From: Tamarix chinensis
Taxonomy: Eukaryota > Streptophyta > Magnoliopsida > Caryophyllales > Tamaricaceae
Direction of reading: 5' to 3'
DNA length: 64,000 nt
Assembly (NCBI GenBank): GCA_030549775.1
Contig: CM060171.1
Coordinates: forward strand, 8,677,289 to 8,741,288
Below are positions 49,132 to 63,900 of the stretch, piece after piece; positions within the stretch are counted from its first letter, which is position 1; each line of letters starts with the position of its first letter. The notes below the pieces were generated by a model. The model saw only the letters and a list, made by a program, of their open reading frames with translations. It was not told where the DNA came from and did no database searches. Position numbers and translations under genes: made by a program.

Positions 49132-49886
49132 TCACGTTGTAGCTTTGGTGGTAATCTTAACATCTAAGATGAAATTCCCTAAGTATTCCACTTAGTTTAT
49201 GGAAAATAAGAACTCATTATTTTTGAGATAAAGAATATGTTGTAGTAGTAGTGATAATGCGACCTAAAGTTAATGGAGGTGATCATCATAAATAGTCACA
49301 AACATATATATGATGATCCTGACATACTCTTCCTATCTTGGAGGTTCTAAGGTTAACTAAGACTTTATCAAAGTATGATGCTGCTATAGAACTTTCCAAT
49401 TAAAGTATACAATTATGAGCATAACCCTAGAATATGTTGATGTATTGTCAAGAGTGTAAAGTTGGTCACACTTGTAGAGCCACTCTTTGAAATTGCCTAA
49501 CTAAATTTTGGACTTAATCTTCATTAAATCATTGGAGAAAAGAGTTGTGGGTATCAGTATAGGAGCTACCAAATGTTGGGGGTAGGTGATTAAAGCTAGA
49601 GGTGAGGAATATAAGCAAGCAAATCAGGTTAGGTTTGTGTGATTTTAAAAGTTAGTGTTCATAAACTCTTATTAGACTCCTCAATAATCGTGGCCTTATT
49701 TCCTTCAACCTATTTAATGGGAATGGAAGTATTACTTTAGGTGGTTTCTATCATTGTTAAGGTTAGCGGAGAACATAAAATCTCCGATGCTAATAATACA
49801 CGGTGAATTTGTATTGAAGGTAATGAATTCAAAGCTATTAAGTAAATGAGAATCTAATGAATTATATGTACAACTTATTTAAAATA
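49132..49886. other. Unassigned non-coding stretch
   Basis: No open frame or known motif. It may be transposon-derived. Confidence 0.3.
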
Positions 49887-50598
49887 CTACTACAAAAATA
49901 CAAAATAGATAACAACTTATATACGATTGTTGTAACAAGAACAACCATATATAACCCATCTAGTATACATTTTAAAAAGAAAAAAATATATATTATTGTG
50001 GGGAACTATAGATGATGATTATAAATTATAACAATCATCTATAGTGTGCCCTAAGTGGAGTATTTTAATAAATAATATAAATGATGATTTTATTCTAAAA
50101 ATTTCATCTATAGTCTATCATAATTTTTTAAAGGGTATATATGATAATTTTACATTATAATCATCATTTGTACCTCAATCTCCTTTCCCTCTCTTTTCTT
50201 CACTTTGACTTAGAAAGATTTTTTTTACTTTCACCCATCTACTCGAAAATAGAAGATAGAACTTCCAGTAATGCAACGAGCCTCCATCATTTATGCCACC
50301 GCAAACCTTCTTCTCTAGTGACTGTCATCATCTCTTATTCTTTCTTTTGTCACCGCCGTTTTTCTTCGTACTTTATGTATGCATTTTTCTCTTTCATTCT
50401 TGTTTAAAGCTGCACAAAAACCCAAATTATCCATGCTTATGTAGTTTTGTTTCCTAGAAATATGTTTGCTCAATTTCACTCTTTAATATGTCGTATACCT
50501 GTTAAAAGTGGTTTCAAGTGTTTCTTAGAGTATTTTTTTTTACTATCCTATGGTTTTAGAATTTTAGAATTTTTGATTTTCTTTCTTTTTGGTATGTG
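49887..50598. other. Possible CACTA-like terminus with subterminal repeats
   Basis: CTACTACAAAAATAC resembles a CACTA start. The following 300 bp repeats short motifs in both orientations (ATAGATGATGATTATAAA, ATAATCATCA, ATCATCTATAG), as in subterminal regions of DNA transposons. The opposite end was not found; the LTR at 50599 may have inserted into it. Confidence 0.3.
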
Positions 50599-53500
50599 TG
50601 TAACACTCTAAAATTTTGTAACCCTTATTTTCAAGTTTTAAGCCTCTTATTCAAAACCAAAACCTTAAAACTTAAGTATTTTATTAAACCTTGATCTATA
50701 AATCTAAATAAATTTTTCAATAAATTTATCCTAAATTATTTTTATTCTTTTCTCTATTATTAAATGCATCCTAAACTGACACATATTTCCTCAGTTTATT
50801 TTCCCTAATCAAGTACCAAAACATTAGATAAATTAATTTTACTCTAATCCTAAATCTAAACCTAATTCTAATCCTATCTCTAAATTTATTTTCTTTTTCC
50901 TTCTCTTTTTTTTCTTACCCTTTATTTCCCCCTTTTTTTCTTCTCTTTCCCACCATGCACACTATGCCTAACTTAGGCAAAACAGCCTTTACCCCTATGT
51001 ACCCCCATCACCATCATTTAATATCTCCTAGCCATGCATTCCAATCCCCTTGCACACCAACCATTTACACCAGTCACCCCTACACGGACCCTTGCACCCT
51101 TTGCATAGTCAGCCCCTCCAACACTCTCACTTACCCTATACCATGCCAAACCGAGCCTTCCCACCATCATTTTCCCCCTCCCCTCACTCCCAACATGCAT
51201 ATATGTATATATACATCACCCCCTCTCCTTTGCATTCTCTCTTCTCCTTTTTCCCTTCTCTTGTTTCCATTCCTTGTTGATGAGAACCAACCCATCTGAG
51301 CCTCCTCCTTCCTTCCTCCTCCTTCCCGTCTTTCTCATCATCGTCACACCTCACCCTTACTATCCCCCTTCTTCCTTTTTCTATTACCACCCAGCTTCGC
51401 CACTCTAGATCCTTCTTCTTCTTCTTCTTCTTCTTCTTCTTTCTTCTTCTTCTTCTCTTCTTCTTCTTCTTCTTCTTCTTCTTCTTCTTCTTCTTCTTCT
51501 TCTTCTTCTTCTTCTTCTTCTTCTTCTTCTTCTTCTTCTTCTTCTTCTTCTTCTTCTTCTTCTTCTTCTTCTTCTTCTTCTTCTTCTTCTTCTTCTTCTT
51601 CTTCTTCTTCTTCTCTTCTTTCTTTCTTCTTCTTCTTTCTTCTTCTTCTTCTTCTTCTTCTTCTTCTTCTTCTTCTCTTCTTCTTCTTCTTCTTCTTCTT
51701 CTTCTTCTTCTTCTTCTTCTTCTTCTTCTCTTCTTCTTCTTCCTCTTCTTCTTCTTCTCTTCTATCATTGACTCTATGCACTAACCTCTCTTCCTATGTG
51801 AGTCATTGACCCTTGTAAACCATCGAACCCCTACCACCACCAACAACTCCTTGCCTAATGTTGACCACCGGTCCCATTACCATATCACCACCACTTTTGC
51901 CGCCATCCATCACCATCCCAAAGCTTTACCCTTTTCTTTTCCATCTCCCCGGTTGCTTGATCTATTTGGTTCAGACACGCCTAGCCTGCACACACTTCGG
52001 CATGGTCATGCACACCTTGCACACCTAGCCCATGCCCTCACTTTCAGCCCGTGTGTCTTTTCTCCCTCAACCCATGTGCACCCTAACTTTTCTCTCCCAC
52101 ACACACATCGCCCCTTATCCTATGGACCCCTTTCCCTACTCTGTTTTGCCATTGTCTTCTCTGTGGAGCATTGTCATGCCCTCCCACATGCACCACCCTT
52201 GCAGGAACCTTCCATTTTTTTTTAGTTATCTCTAATTTTCCTCCATTTCCTATGCCTTAGTTTCTTTTATTTAATATTCCTAAGTATAATCTTGTTATAT
52301 TTTTGGCTTATAAGTGATATTTTGATGATATTGGGGAGGAGTTCTAGGTCTTATATGCTTAGAGACCGGAGATGATTCGATAATGATACATGTTATAGCT
52401 AGATATTTTATGTGCAATTTGTATATATGTATGATATGTCATGTTTGAAATGTTTATATGGATAATATTGTTATGATAATGATGTTATATGGTATGTGGT
52501 GTTGTATGTTGAAAAAAGTGAGAAAATTGTGAAAGCATGAGTTTGTTTATATTAATGGTTAGTATGAATTGGGATATGAGGTAGCTATGCATATTTGTGG
52601 TTATGTATTTTCAGAATGATATATGTATGTTAGAGGTTGAACAATAATTCATATTAGTGTTTGTAAGGTATTTGTGAAAATTTAGCTATCTAAGGGGCAA
52701 TCTAGTAAATATAGGCTAAACATGGAATCTTGGGTATTTTCATGTGAAAATCAGTTCAAAATATGTTAAGTATATTATGTGGAACTTTTGAAGTGAATAT
52801 GGATGGTTTAAACCCAATAAATGAAAAAAATGGCTTTATCACATGTGTAAAATGTTGGACTTTGACCTTAATTTATGGATATGTTGTTAGTAATGAAATT
52901 TTAGAAATTGATATTAAATTTGGTAGTTATATTAAATTTATGGGAAAATTTATGATTAATTTGTGAAATTAGGGTTATGTAAATAGTAACCCTAAAGGCA
53001 AGCTATTATCACATGCATAAGGCGTTAGAGATAGACCATGCCTTTTGAATTATTAATACAAATATTTTTAGTATTTTTGTTGAATTTGGTGATAGAATAA
53101 GCATTAGGGAATATGTTATGATTAACTTGTGGAATTAGGGTTTCTTAGAGGGGAAATATCCTTAGTCCTTGGGGAAATGTATCAATATTCATGTGGATGT
53201 GTTTTATGTGTTCAAATGATTATGTTAAGATGAATTTTGAGACTTGCATATCTACATGTGTGTATATATGATGATATTGAGATATACAACCAACAATAAG
53301 ATACTAATTATTTAAAGTGTAAGATATGTGGGGTCAAGGTTGAAGTGTTGTGTGTCCGTTCTATTGGATAATAATAGGGGCTCACATTTTTTTTGAGAGG
53401 TGCTTTAGCCTTTTTCCACTAGATTAAGAATAGTGGGGGTCTTGGGCTTAGTGTAAATGAGAATATGACGTTGATATGAGCAATAATGAATAAGATATTA

Positions 53501-54297
53501 ATCACTTAAAATGAAAAGTTAAATGAGTTAGGACTGAGGTGTTGTGTCCATTCTACTAGATGATAACAATGGATTTGGAGCATTATTTCCTAAGAGGTGC
53601 TTCAAAACATTCCACCAGTTTAAGAATAATTCTTAGGAGTGTGTTTCTTTGATATATGTTGGTATTTCACCAGATGATAATAGTGGCTCAAGAGCGTTTT
53701 GCTTGGAGAGGTAATTTAGTTTGTTCCGCCGGATTAAGAATGATGGGGTCCCTAAACTCAACGTAAATAATATTATGGATTATGATTGTATGTGATAATG
53801 GGCTCTTAGAATCAGTATTATCTTACATCATATTATTATGCTCTCTTAGTCTTTTATGTGACTTATGTATTCTATGTTGATTTTGATTATTTTTCATAGG
53901 TGTTGCTCATTTTCATGAGTAGATCCGCCATATTTTTTAGCTGATTGTTGATTACTACTCTTAATGTGCTTGTCTTCGGTGAGCACTAAATTGAGTTAGT
54001 ATAGAGTATGGTTATTTGGATATCTCCATCTCTCTATAGACTCTTAGTCCTTTGTTGTCACTACATGTTCATTTTTATTTATTTTGTATCTTGTGCCATG
54101 ATGGAATTAAGTGATTCCCACACCTAATTCCTAGGCACAATGTTGCTTTTTCCTTGTACCTGGCATATATTAGGTATAGGAAGTACCTCTTTTATATTGG
54201 ATGATGTGTGAAACCCCTATGTTTTAGATTTTGGCTTCCCCAATTAACTTTTTAAAATAAATTTTTAAGTCCTAAATTTGGGGGGGGTGTTATAATA
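50599..54297 (+). repeat. Related long LTR in the opposite orientation (solo or truncated)
   Basis: Begins TGTAACACTCTAAAATTTTG and ends near GGGGGGGTGTTATA, about 3.7 kb. The order of parts mirrors the minus-strand LARD LTR: AT-rich start, C-rich block (50880-52240), then degenerate hairpin units at about 53350-53760 (CCACTAGATTAAGAATAGTGG and CCGCCGGATTAAGAATGATGG), then the G-run end. No primer site or coding part follows. The right end and target duplication are not certain. Confidence 0.55.
51412..51763. repeat. (CTT)n microsatellite, 352 bp
   Basis: Nearly pure CTT/TTC repeats with scattered interruptions (CTCTT, CTTTC). The minus strand is a long GAA tract. Open frames across it (poly-Lys/Glu) are artefacts of the repeat. 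Confidence 0.97.
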
Positions 54298-55238
54298 CAT
54301 GATTTTACATGATCTATTATTTGGTTGGTTGCTACTATTTTGTTAGTAAGAAGGAAAAAATATTAGTTGCTACTAATTGGTTGATTATATGATCTATTAC
54401 AATGTAGCTAATAATTTGAGTGTTGCTTGAAGTACTATTTATTGTCGCATGGTTTCATAACTTCATAGTGTTTTTGTTTTCCTTATTAAGTGGTAAACTA
54501 ATCAAGAAGAAATTTGTGGGATTTTATAGCAATTTCTATAATTATTGTTTGGTGTGTGTTGGAATTTTAAGATACGAAGAGAGAAACTAGGCTTTGGAAT
54601 TTTACTTAGTTTCTTGTGTGAAAATGAAAAAAGAAGAAGAAGATCAATGCCTTATTAAAGTGTAAATTTGTTTCTTTGTTGGTTTCATCCAAGTATGACA
54701 TCTCAAGATAATCAAGGGAGAAATGTGTTAAAGGAAAGAGATAGAGGAAGCAAATGAAGAATGTATCTTAATTAAGGAACAAGAGATTTAAATATGTAGT
54801 TAATTAGTTTACTAATGAAAGAGTGTCATCTAGAGAGAATGAGACATATTGTATAAGTTATGCGAATGCCATCCCTCATACAATAATTCCCATTACAACT
54901 CATAATTGGAGAAAGATACTAATGATACAAATGAAAATTTTTTGGTTGATATATATATATATAATTAACATTTATCTACCAATATTTGAATATCATTAAA
55001 ATTCTATACTAATAATATTTATTTTACACATAAAGTAGATTGGTTTTGACATGATCGAATGCTATAAGAAGGTTATACTTTAAAAGTATGCTCAACCTTC
55101 AAAAGAATTTAAGTCTAATTTAGCATGCCTCTAAATTGTTTATGAAGATGAAACTTTATCACAACCACGAATAGATTGTCAATCCCATGATCATACCCCA
55201 ACAATGGGCTGAGTATGTTGAGTTTAAAATATTAGAAG
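54298..55238. other. Unassigned AT-rich stretch
   Basis: No gene and no clear repeat boundaries seen. Confidence 0.3.
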
Positions 55239-55243
55239 AAGTT

Positions 55244-58200
55244 TGTAACACCCTCAAATTTCACTCCTGAAATTAATTTTTTTGAAAGAATAACGCGAAA
55301 GCAATGAGCGAATTTGGAAAATGTTACCGCCACATATAACACAAGATACATGTCAACCATCTATCTCATGTTAGATGTAAGACTAAACCTGTCAAACAAT
55401 TAAATCCGAATTTTAAAAGCATGACAGCGTTACGAGAAATTAAAAGTCAATGACAAAACCCTTGGAAATTTAAATACAACACTTGTAACTTCCAAAGATG
55501 AATACAATTAAACAAAACAAATCCCGAAGGATAAATATCCGGACCGCCTACTCACTCAAGTCAAGCCTTCCACCCCAATTTAGTAACCGATCAAAACCTA
55601 CATCAAAGGTCTGCTCCCCACCATCGATGGATCATCACAGGACCCATTCAACCAGTGTAGTATTAGTACAGGTCCAATACTGAGTAAGTCTCACTACCCT
55701 ATCTTATGGGAGAGACGTAAACTATAAAATCAAGTACATATTAAATTATGATACAATACATTGATACAATATCATACATACTCACAACCCACAGCATGAA
55801 TCTTTCCGTACACCTATAGTAACATATGAAACATATGTAACATCCCATTTAAACATATAAGCATGGTATAACTGAAATATAAAGTGGCTCATGCGCCTCA
55901 AGTAGGAATAATCCATATTATTGGAAACTCAACGCGTGACATACTCACGTAAGCATCATGTAGTAATACAGATAATAAAAGCTGACCATAGTCCAATTAG
56001 ACTTATTTGCTTTGAGTCTTTATTAAAAGTAGTCATTTCACACCACAGTCTTTATTAATCCACGTGAGTGCGGGAACCCCACTATTATAGCCGGTGGACC
56101 GGAATATATAAACTCAGGGCAGAACGCTCCTAACCACTATTATTTGCCGGTGGACCGGTCTCCAAGGCAGAATGCTCCTGACCACTATTATTTGCCGGTG
56201 GACCGATCTGGCCCCAACTCACATGGTGTTCCACTGTAAGTATTTAGTATCTTCCCATGTCTTATAAATTTTACATTTGGGTTGCTGAGCACGGAAACCC
56301 CCACTATTATAGCCGGTGGACCGCAAAATCATACTGGGCAAAACGCTCCTGACCACTATTGTTCGTCGGTGGCACGGTCTCCAGGGTACCCCAGCTCCTG
56401 GCCACTATTATTCGTCGGTGGACCGGTCTGGGCTCGACTCAGCATCTTCCTCTTTAAGTGATTAGTATATTAACGTATCTTATTTGAAAGTATTTTACCC
56501 TTGACATGCATGGCTAACTATATCCACACTTATCCTCCCATGAGGGCCCGTCCCATATCTTGGAACTCGTGCACCCCTTATCACACCTCAATATCAATTT
56601 CCCTCTATACTCACACATAATAAAAACCAACTCTTAAGGGTGTGGGTTAAGGCCCAACACCTCGTGACATCAGACTCCACCCGCTATTAGCCTCTAGGGT
56701 TTCCCTTGAAACCCTAATAGGACCTATGTGGCCCAACTTCCTCTTATTTCACTACCATTAATTCATCTATCCTCAGCACCTCATCTCATTTAGGTCCAAT
56801 CCCAAATCATATCGCTCTACCCATTGATTCCACCTGTGACTCTAAAACCCTAGTTGGCCACTTCAACCCTAGTACCTTTCTTTTCCTACAAGTAACCTCT
56901 CCTTTTCACCCAATATTTCTTCTCTCCCAAAACACCCATAATCATTCCTCATAACATAAACTCTCACTCTCAACCCTCACCTCACTCACAGTTAATCATT
57001 TTTACTTTCGCCTTTTCCAGATTACTAATTCTTCTCAAAACCCTAATCGGGTCCCTTATACTCCCTTTTAGCAACTCACTTCCCAATTATTTCTTTTTGC
57101 CCTTTTATCTCCATGTCATAATAATAATAATAATAATAATCACCTTAGCATGCATGTCCTAGAGGGTTACATCATATCACAACACATCATAATCACCACA
57201 TATGGATATCACATTCATGTCGTAAGAAAAACACATACCACATACCTTAACTCCAAGCTGCGCTACGCATAAAACACATTAAGGACAACCATGCGATACA
57301 CAACCGGACATGGTATATATACAAAACATCTAAGGCATGCAAATCACATAACACATAGGGATCTTAGCCACATCCTTACGAAATACCCATAAGTAGAGGT
57401 AAGTAGAGAACTTACCTGGATCCGAAGCTAGCTACGCGAGATAAGAGGGAGAGAGAGATCACTAACTCGTGGATCCATGATAAGGCTTTCCTAGATCCGA
57501 TAGAAATCGAAAACTAAATTAAAAACTATCCTATCTATCAATAATTTCAATTATTATAATTTAATCGATACAAAGAGACACACACTATTTTTCTTGGAAA
57601 AACGTGTCCAAAACTTAGGACTTAAAAGCATAGCTCTGTTAAGATTTAAGATTAAATATAAATCAAAACAAATTAATAAATATACACTTAGGACATTTAA
57701 AAATTAATTTGGAAAGCCCGAGAAAGGATAATCGATCATAAGTTAATTTATCGAAAATAACTTTTTTTTTGTTTTACAACAAAATAAGTAACACAACCAT
57801 CTACATATAACCAAATCCAAACCGATTAGGTTGAAACATGATTTAAATGATTTAAAACCCAAAGATAGAAATCAATTAGATAAAAGACGCATAGCAAAAT
57901 CAATTTTATAAAATCATCCCCAAATATTAGGGTTTTTAATGCCTAAACTACAAATCGATCAAATCACTTTGATTACCTCAAATTGATAGTTTTAAAACAC
58001 AATTAAACCAACTTTAGATAAATCTAGACAATCAATTTCAACAAAACAATCTTCCGATTAATCATTTCTAGATGATCAATTTTCAAAATTAGGGTTTTAA
58101 AGCCCACAACATAAACTCAGGTAATTCAAATCAATTAATTCTAATTAAAGGTATTTGAATGCAATTAGGATCATTTCAACTACTTTTATAAATTTAATTT

Positions 58201-59580
58201 TAGCGAAACAACTATACAAATAACCAATTTCATAATCTCACTTAAAATCTAGGGTTTTAGGCCCGAAAATATGATTCGGTAAAATTCTATAAACTTAATC
58301 AAATTGGGTTTTCGGAAATTTATACCGAATGAAATCAACACAATCGGGACAAGAAAATGCCGGAGAAGCTTCGTCGGGGAATGAGGGTGGCTCGCCGGTG
58401 GTTGCCCAAGCTCGCCATGGCCGGACGGCGGCTCACCACTGTTGCTGCTCCCGCGCGCAATCACTGTTGGGGCGTCGGCTGCTGTCGTTGCGGTCGAGCT
58501 GGGTGTTGTTGCGCTGCTTCTGCTGCTGCTGCAGCGTCACCGGAGGTCGGCAAGCGAGGCGGCGTAGGGAGGAGCTGGGGAGAAGAAGAGAGGTGAGGGA
58601 GGCTGGGGTTTCTGCGAACAGGGAGCAGCTCGGGAAAGGCAAAGAAGAGAAAGGAGAGAAGAGGGAAAGAAAAAGAGGAAAGGGGCACCAGTCAGCGCTG
58701 GGGTGCGGTTTTTTTTTTACAAAAATAAAAATACGCATAAAATAAAACATTAAAAGTTTAAAAATTATTATTGAAAGAATTTATCTAAAATTCATTAAAC
58801 GAAAATTATTTCGTAAGTTTCAGAAAGCTTAAAATAAATAAAAGAACTATATACAAAATTTCGGAAATATTTTTTTTGAAGAATTTAACAACGAACGTAA
58901 ATATTTATATTATTTACGAAAGTATATTATAAGACCTCGAAAAATTATTTAAAAGTATGTAATAAAATATTTAAGTCAAATTCCAATAACCGAGACTAAT
59001 TTAAATAATTTCCGCAATCAGTTTTCCGTAAATCAAAAAGCATGAAACAGAAGAAAGTTAATTTTGGAAAGAAATTCTTAAATAAATCTTTTAAATTTAA
59101 AACTTCCCAAAAATATTAACGATATTTGAAAATGAATAAATTTAGAGTCGGTTAGAGTCGGAAATATTTTCTACGGATAAAATCATTAAAATAAATTTAA
59201 CTATTTAAACAGAAATTCTATAACTTAAATAATATATTTCGTTAACGAAATATAACTTCAAAACAAAGCCATAATCACATGGCGAAGTTATAATCGAAAA
59301 CGAATTTAAAATTTTAAAAATCAAAATACGAGAAAGAACGGGAATATTTATTTTAAACCGAGACTCGAACTCATAAGAATATAATAAAATCATTCTCGTT
59401 AACGAATTTATCTAGAATGGTTCGCAACGACAACGAGTAATTAAATTCAAATATGAATTCGAAATCGTCGATAAATCCATAAAACGAATCAAAATTAAAA
59501 TAATTAAATATTTGCATCAAATTACGTTAATCAAATCATTAAACTTAATAATTTGGATTTTAAAAATACGGGGTATTACA
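55244..59580 (-). mobile_element. Solo LTR of a second, related LARD-like family
   Basis: 4337 bp from TGTAACACCCTCAAATTTC to GGGGTATTACA, flanked by a 5-bp target duplication AAGTT (55239-55243 and 59581-59585). It shares the layout of the LARD LTRs: TGTAACACCC start, GGACCGCCTACTCACTCAAG block at about 55541, hairpin array, AAACCCTA-rich part, GC-rich block at about 58355-58700, AT-rich end. No primer site or interior is present, so it arose by LTR-LTR recombination. Orientation is inferred from similarity to the LARD LTRs. Confidence 0.85.
56078..56427. repeat. Hairpin repeat array in the solo LTR
   Basis: Diverged copies of CCACTATTATAGCCGGTGGACCGG, several with TTTGCC or TTCGTC in the loop while the GGTGG arm is kept. 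Confidence 0.8.
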
Positions 59581-59585
59581 AAGTT

Positions 59586-60903
59586 AATGTATGTAACTAC
59601 TCACATCATATATTACACCTTAAATTATACTTATAATCATATATACATTGATTTTCTCTCTAACTTGTATGTTTCCATTGACAAAAAAAAATCCAAAAGA
59701 TTAAAATAAAAACATGAAGAAAAATTATTACACTCATAAGAATTTGGATGCCACCAACAATTTTGCAAGAAAGGATTTGGTTAGGAAATAAATTAGATCA
59801 TTATATATTGATTATTATTATTTTCAAACTATAATTACCAAATTTATTTTTAAATTAATTCTTAAGGATATTGCATAGAGAAGGAAGGTGCTCTATATAT
59901 ACCTTATACAAGAGTGGATGTCTAGGTAAGGGTTAAGGTAGATACGAAAATAAAGAAAGACTACCAATAAACCAGCTTAGCACATCTTTCATAAAAATAT
60001 AAGAATTTAGCATTATTTTCTTCTCAATATTATATGCACATAATTTCTTACCACTAACAACATTAGTTTTTCTTATAGAAGGAGGTTCAGATAATAAGTT
60101 TAGCACTTGCAAGTGGTTGAAATGATGTTCTCACTCAAGATTTAAGTACCAAGGAGGACGATGGTTGAGTGAGAAGACTGACTCATGGTGTCACATTATC
60201 AAGTACTTTTAAACAGGTTCCTAGTTCTTTCACTCCCAAGGAAGAAGTCAATTGTTTAAGAGTCAGAGTGGATACTTTAAGAACGAACCAAACATAGTTT
60301 ATTTTAATCCAAAAAATGATGGAGGAGATAATGCTAAAGTTCATGAATGAAAGGACATCTAAATCGAGAATTGACATAGGTGTGTCCACTCCTATGACCC
60401 CTAGTATTAGGCCTATTCTTGAATTACAAGAGGTAATATACTTTGCTTCAATTATTTTAATATTTGAATTGTATATGAAGTTGAGATATATGAAATTAAT
60501 GAAACTATTGAATATATGGTGAATCTTTATATGATCTCATGAAATCATAGAAAAGGGTTATTATCGCTCAATTAACCACTCATGTCTTTAAGGAGAGATT
60601 GTTAGATCCCAACATAGTTTGAGTGACTTAAAAAACATCTATGATTAGTATACTTTCTTAAATCTTCTCTTTTTGATAGATAATGATTGCGATATCCTAT
60701 GCTTCAAATGGGACTCACTCAGATTTTAATGTCATTTAGTTATCCTCAACAATGTGGTAATATTATTAATAACTAGAGTTGAAACAATTAATTTCTTAAT
60801 TCTTGTGTATTAAACTTTTTATTATTCTATTTTAATAGCATGAAAAATTTTATGGAGGAAGATAAGTCCAAAGGAGCAACAAGAGAAGGAATGAAAGGAG
60901 GTA
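59586..60903. other. Unassigned stretch between two long LTRs
   Basis: The part at 60060-60530 has short open frames in both directions (for example 60316-60522) but no recognisable domain. The rest is AT-rich. Confidence 0.3.
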
Positions 60904-63900
60904 TGTAACACTCACAAATTTCACTACTTAAAAATTAATTTTAGAAAGATTTATAGAAGTCACAACATAAAACATAGGGGTGTTATGCCACATCTAACAT
61001 AAAGAAGATACTTTTTATACCCAATCCATGTCAAATGTAAGGCTAAAAGTAAATCATACCAAAATCAAGGGCATTAAGCACTTGATTTGACTATATAAGA
61101 TTATAAAATGAGGAAGTGAGGAGGCTAAGTAGAATGCATTGAAAAGAGATATAGGTGACAAAACTCCTAAAATAGAGCAATAAGAAGTCAAGAGATAACA
61201 TTCTGTAATCATACCCAATAACTACTCAATACAGCAACACAGTGCCACAAACAACATAAGTATGTAATATATTAGTAAGCAGAGTTACCCAAATGACATG
61301 TCATGTTGCACATTGATCATGTTATACATAAATTAAAGCATGAATGCATACGACACATAATTATCATTCTTGAACTCATACAAAAAGCGACAAATTACAA
61401 TCATGTGGTTATTAAATACATTATCAAAAGATAACATTAAATAGAAACAAGTGATGAAGCTATAAATATCAAAAGAAGAGGGCATGCATTCATTAACCAT
61501 CAATTATCACATAGAACTACATCAATTGTCTTCATTCATCGACCATCAATTAACACATATACCTATATCAATTGTCTTACTCGTTATCATAGTACTTCCC
61601 TTTATCTTATAATTCTTATTACATAGGCAACCATCTTATCATTTATTATATGAGATGCTCAAAAAATGCATAACACTTATATCATTATTATCCATTTATA
61701 ACTTAGGTGAGTTCATTCCAATAATTATGTCCTTAACATGAAATTAATACTACACTAAGGTCGATTAATGAAAACTCCACATAAAATAACAAAAGAGAAA
61801 TTCACATATACAATAAAATAATACAACAAGCCACTTAATTCAAGGATTTTACCTCGGAAAGCCCTTATGGTTATCCTAAATCCAAACATAGCCTAAGAAG
61901 ATTATATTAAAGGTCAAAATGGCCAAATTATCCTTATTAACCCTCAATCTTTACTTTAACCAATTAACCACAAATTAAACTTATTACTTTATCAAATTTA
62001 AGATGACACCCAAACACCACATATTAAACATGATTAAGCCAAAATTTGAAATAAATCTCAAAACTAAACATATAAAATAATAACTTTACCCTTAAGGTTT
62101 TTAATACTCATTTTGAACCATTTATAGATTAATTAATTATTTTAGGCTAACCAACACTAATTAAGGTTAACCATTCAGCATTATAATGACCTTACTTTCC
62201 TAGGATCATTTTAGACATCCCTAAGGGGCAAAAACATATGAAAAATATCAAAATACTCTCCAATTTACTTATAACTTATTTTAATCATAAATTAAGTTAT
62301 ACAACTCCAAATTAAGACTTATAATATATGTAATTGTATTTAAAGGACCTGTTGAATACAATAGTGACCTTTGATTTTACAAAAAAAAAACCTATGTTAT
62401 GATTATTGTACTCATGGTAGTGCTCAAATTTAAAATTTCCAAATGAACATGCCCTCAACTCCATTTTAACCCAAACACATGCCAACACTACTAAATATCA
62501 TGTATGAATGTGTTCTTAACATTTAACTATGCTATTTACTTACCATTTTCACATAAAATAATAAAAACGCATAAACCATGCATATAGGCTTAGAAGATAC
62601 AATCATGCTATATATAAAATAACATGCCCCACATGGTAATGAACTATATCAAAAATTATTACATGCTCATATTATATTAGTATATTGAAGAAAAAAAATG
62701 AAAACACATAATTTCTATGTCTAGAGCGTAAGCATAGCTCACTCAAATGCTAATCTTCTAGTAAGCTAAATAAAGTTATATTCACTTCCTCCTTCTACCA
62801 CCTCTTGATCACCTTCAAACAATTAATACAAATGGTTAGGCATCTTAAATTAATAGGAAGAAAATAAGGATGAAGGAGATGATTTTAGGGGGATATAAAA
62901 ATGCAACACACAACGACCCTAAATATCACCTAAAAATCACCACCACAAACCAAGAAAGGAGAGGAAGGAAAGAGATTGTTGTGGGAGAAGTTTCAGGCCA
63001 AGAAATGGAGGAAGGTAGCGCATAATAGGACAAAAGAACAGTAGTAAGACATAAGATTTTGATTTAATAATCCACACAAAAACAAAAAATAAAAACCCAC
63101 ACAAATTGTAGCCAAAAGAGATAAGTCAAGACTGATGCAGGGGAGTAAAGCCATTATTTAAGGAGCATGGTTGGGTGATTCTTGTAGTATAAATTGCAAA
63201 GATTTAAAAAAATATATAAATATAAATATAAACAATTAAGAAATGAAGTGTATGGAAGTACCACAAGTAGGAAATTCAATCAACTTGCCAACAACTAACA
63301 CATAAAATAATAGGAGGGGGAAATTGGGGGCTAAAAGAGGGAAAAGGCCAATGAGTGCTGATTAAAATGGGTAGATTCATAGAGAATGCATTGAAAGGAA
63401 TCCATCGCAACAAAAATGAGGGAAAATGAAATAGAAAAAAATAAGTTAGAGGTGCTAGAAGGTGCCAACTCGATCATTTTTGCACACAAGCATTATGGTT
63501 TCGCAAATGAGGGAAAACTAAAAACATGTGGAGTTGTAATGCGATTGAGGGGCACCATACTTGGACACAAAGGGGCTGTTGGGATCATGTATCAACTAAT
63601 GGAATAGAGGGTTAATAACTTGCTACACAATTGAATGTAATCATATGATGATATAGTGTAATGAGATGTTGAGTGTGTAAGAGTTTTATGACAAATATTA
63701 CGACGAATGTAATGAGAGTGGGGCTAAATGAATTTAAATAGGAAAAAATGTGATTAGAATCTAGTTAGATGTTTTATGGGATCAAAAGGGATAATTAGAA
63801 GTTTAATTACAATTAATTTAATAAATTAAATTGAAAATAAGACTTAGAATAGATATTTTTAGGGGAAAAAAATAAACGACCTCCAAAAATTATAAAAATA

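Noticed and set aside
51184..51781. Long open frames of almost only Lys, Glu and Arg on the minus strand
   Set aside because: They are the translation of the (CTT)n microsatellite, open in all frames.
60316..60522. Short open frame in the stretch between two LTRs
   Set aside because: No domain recognised and an overlapping frame of equal length on the other strand.
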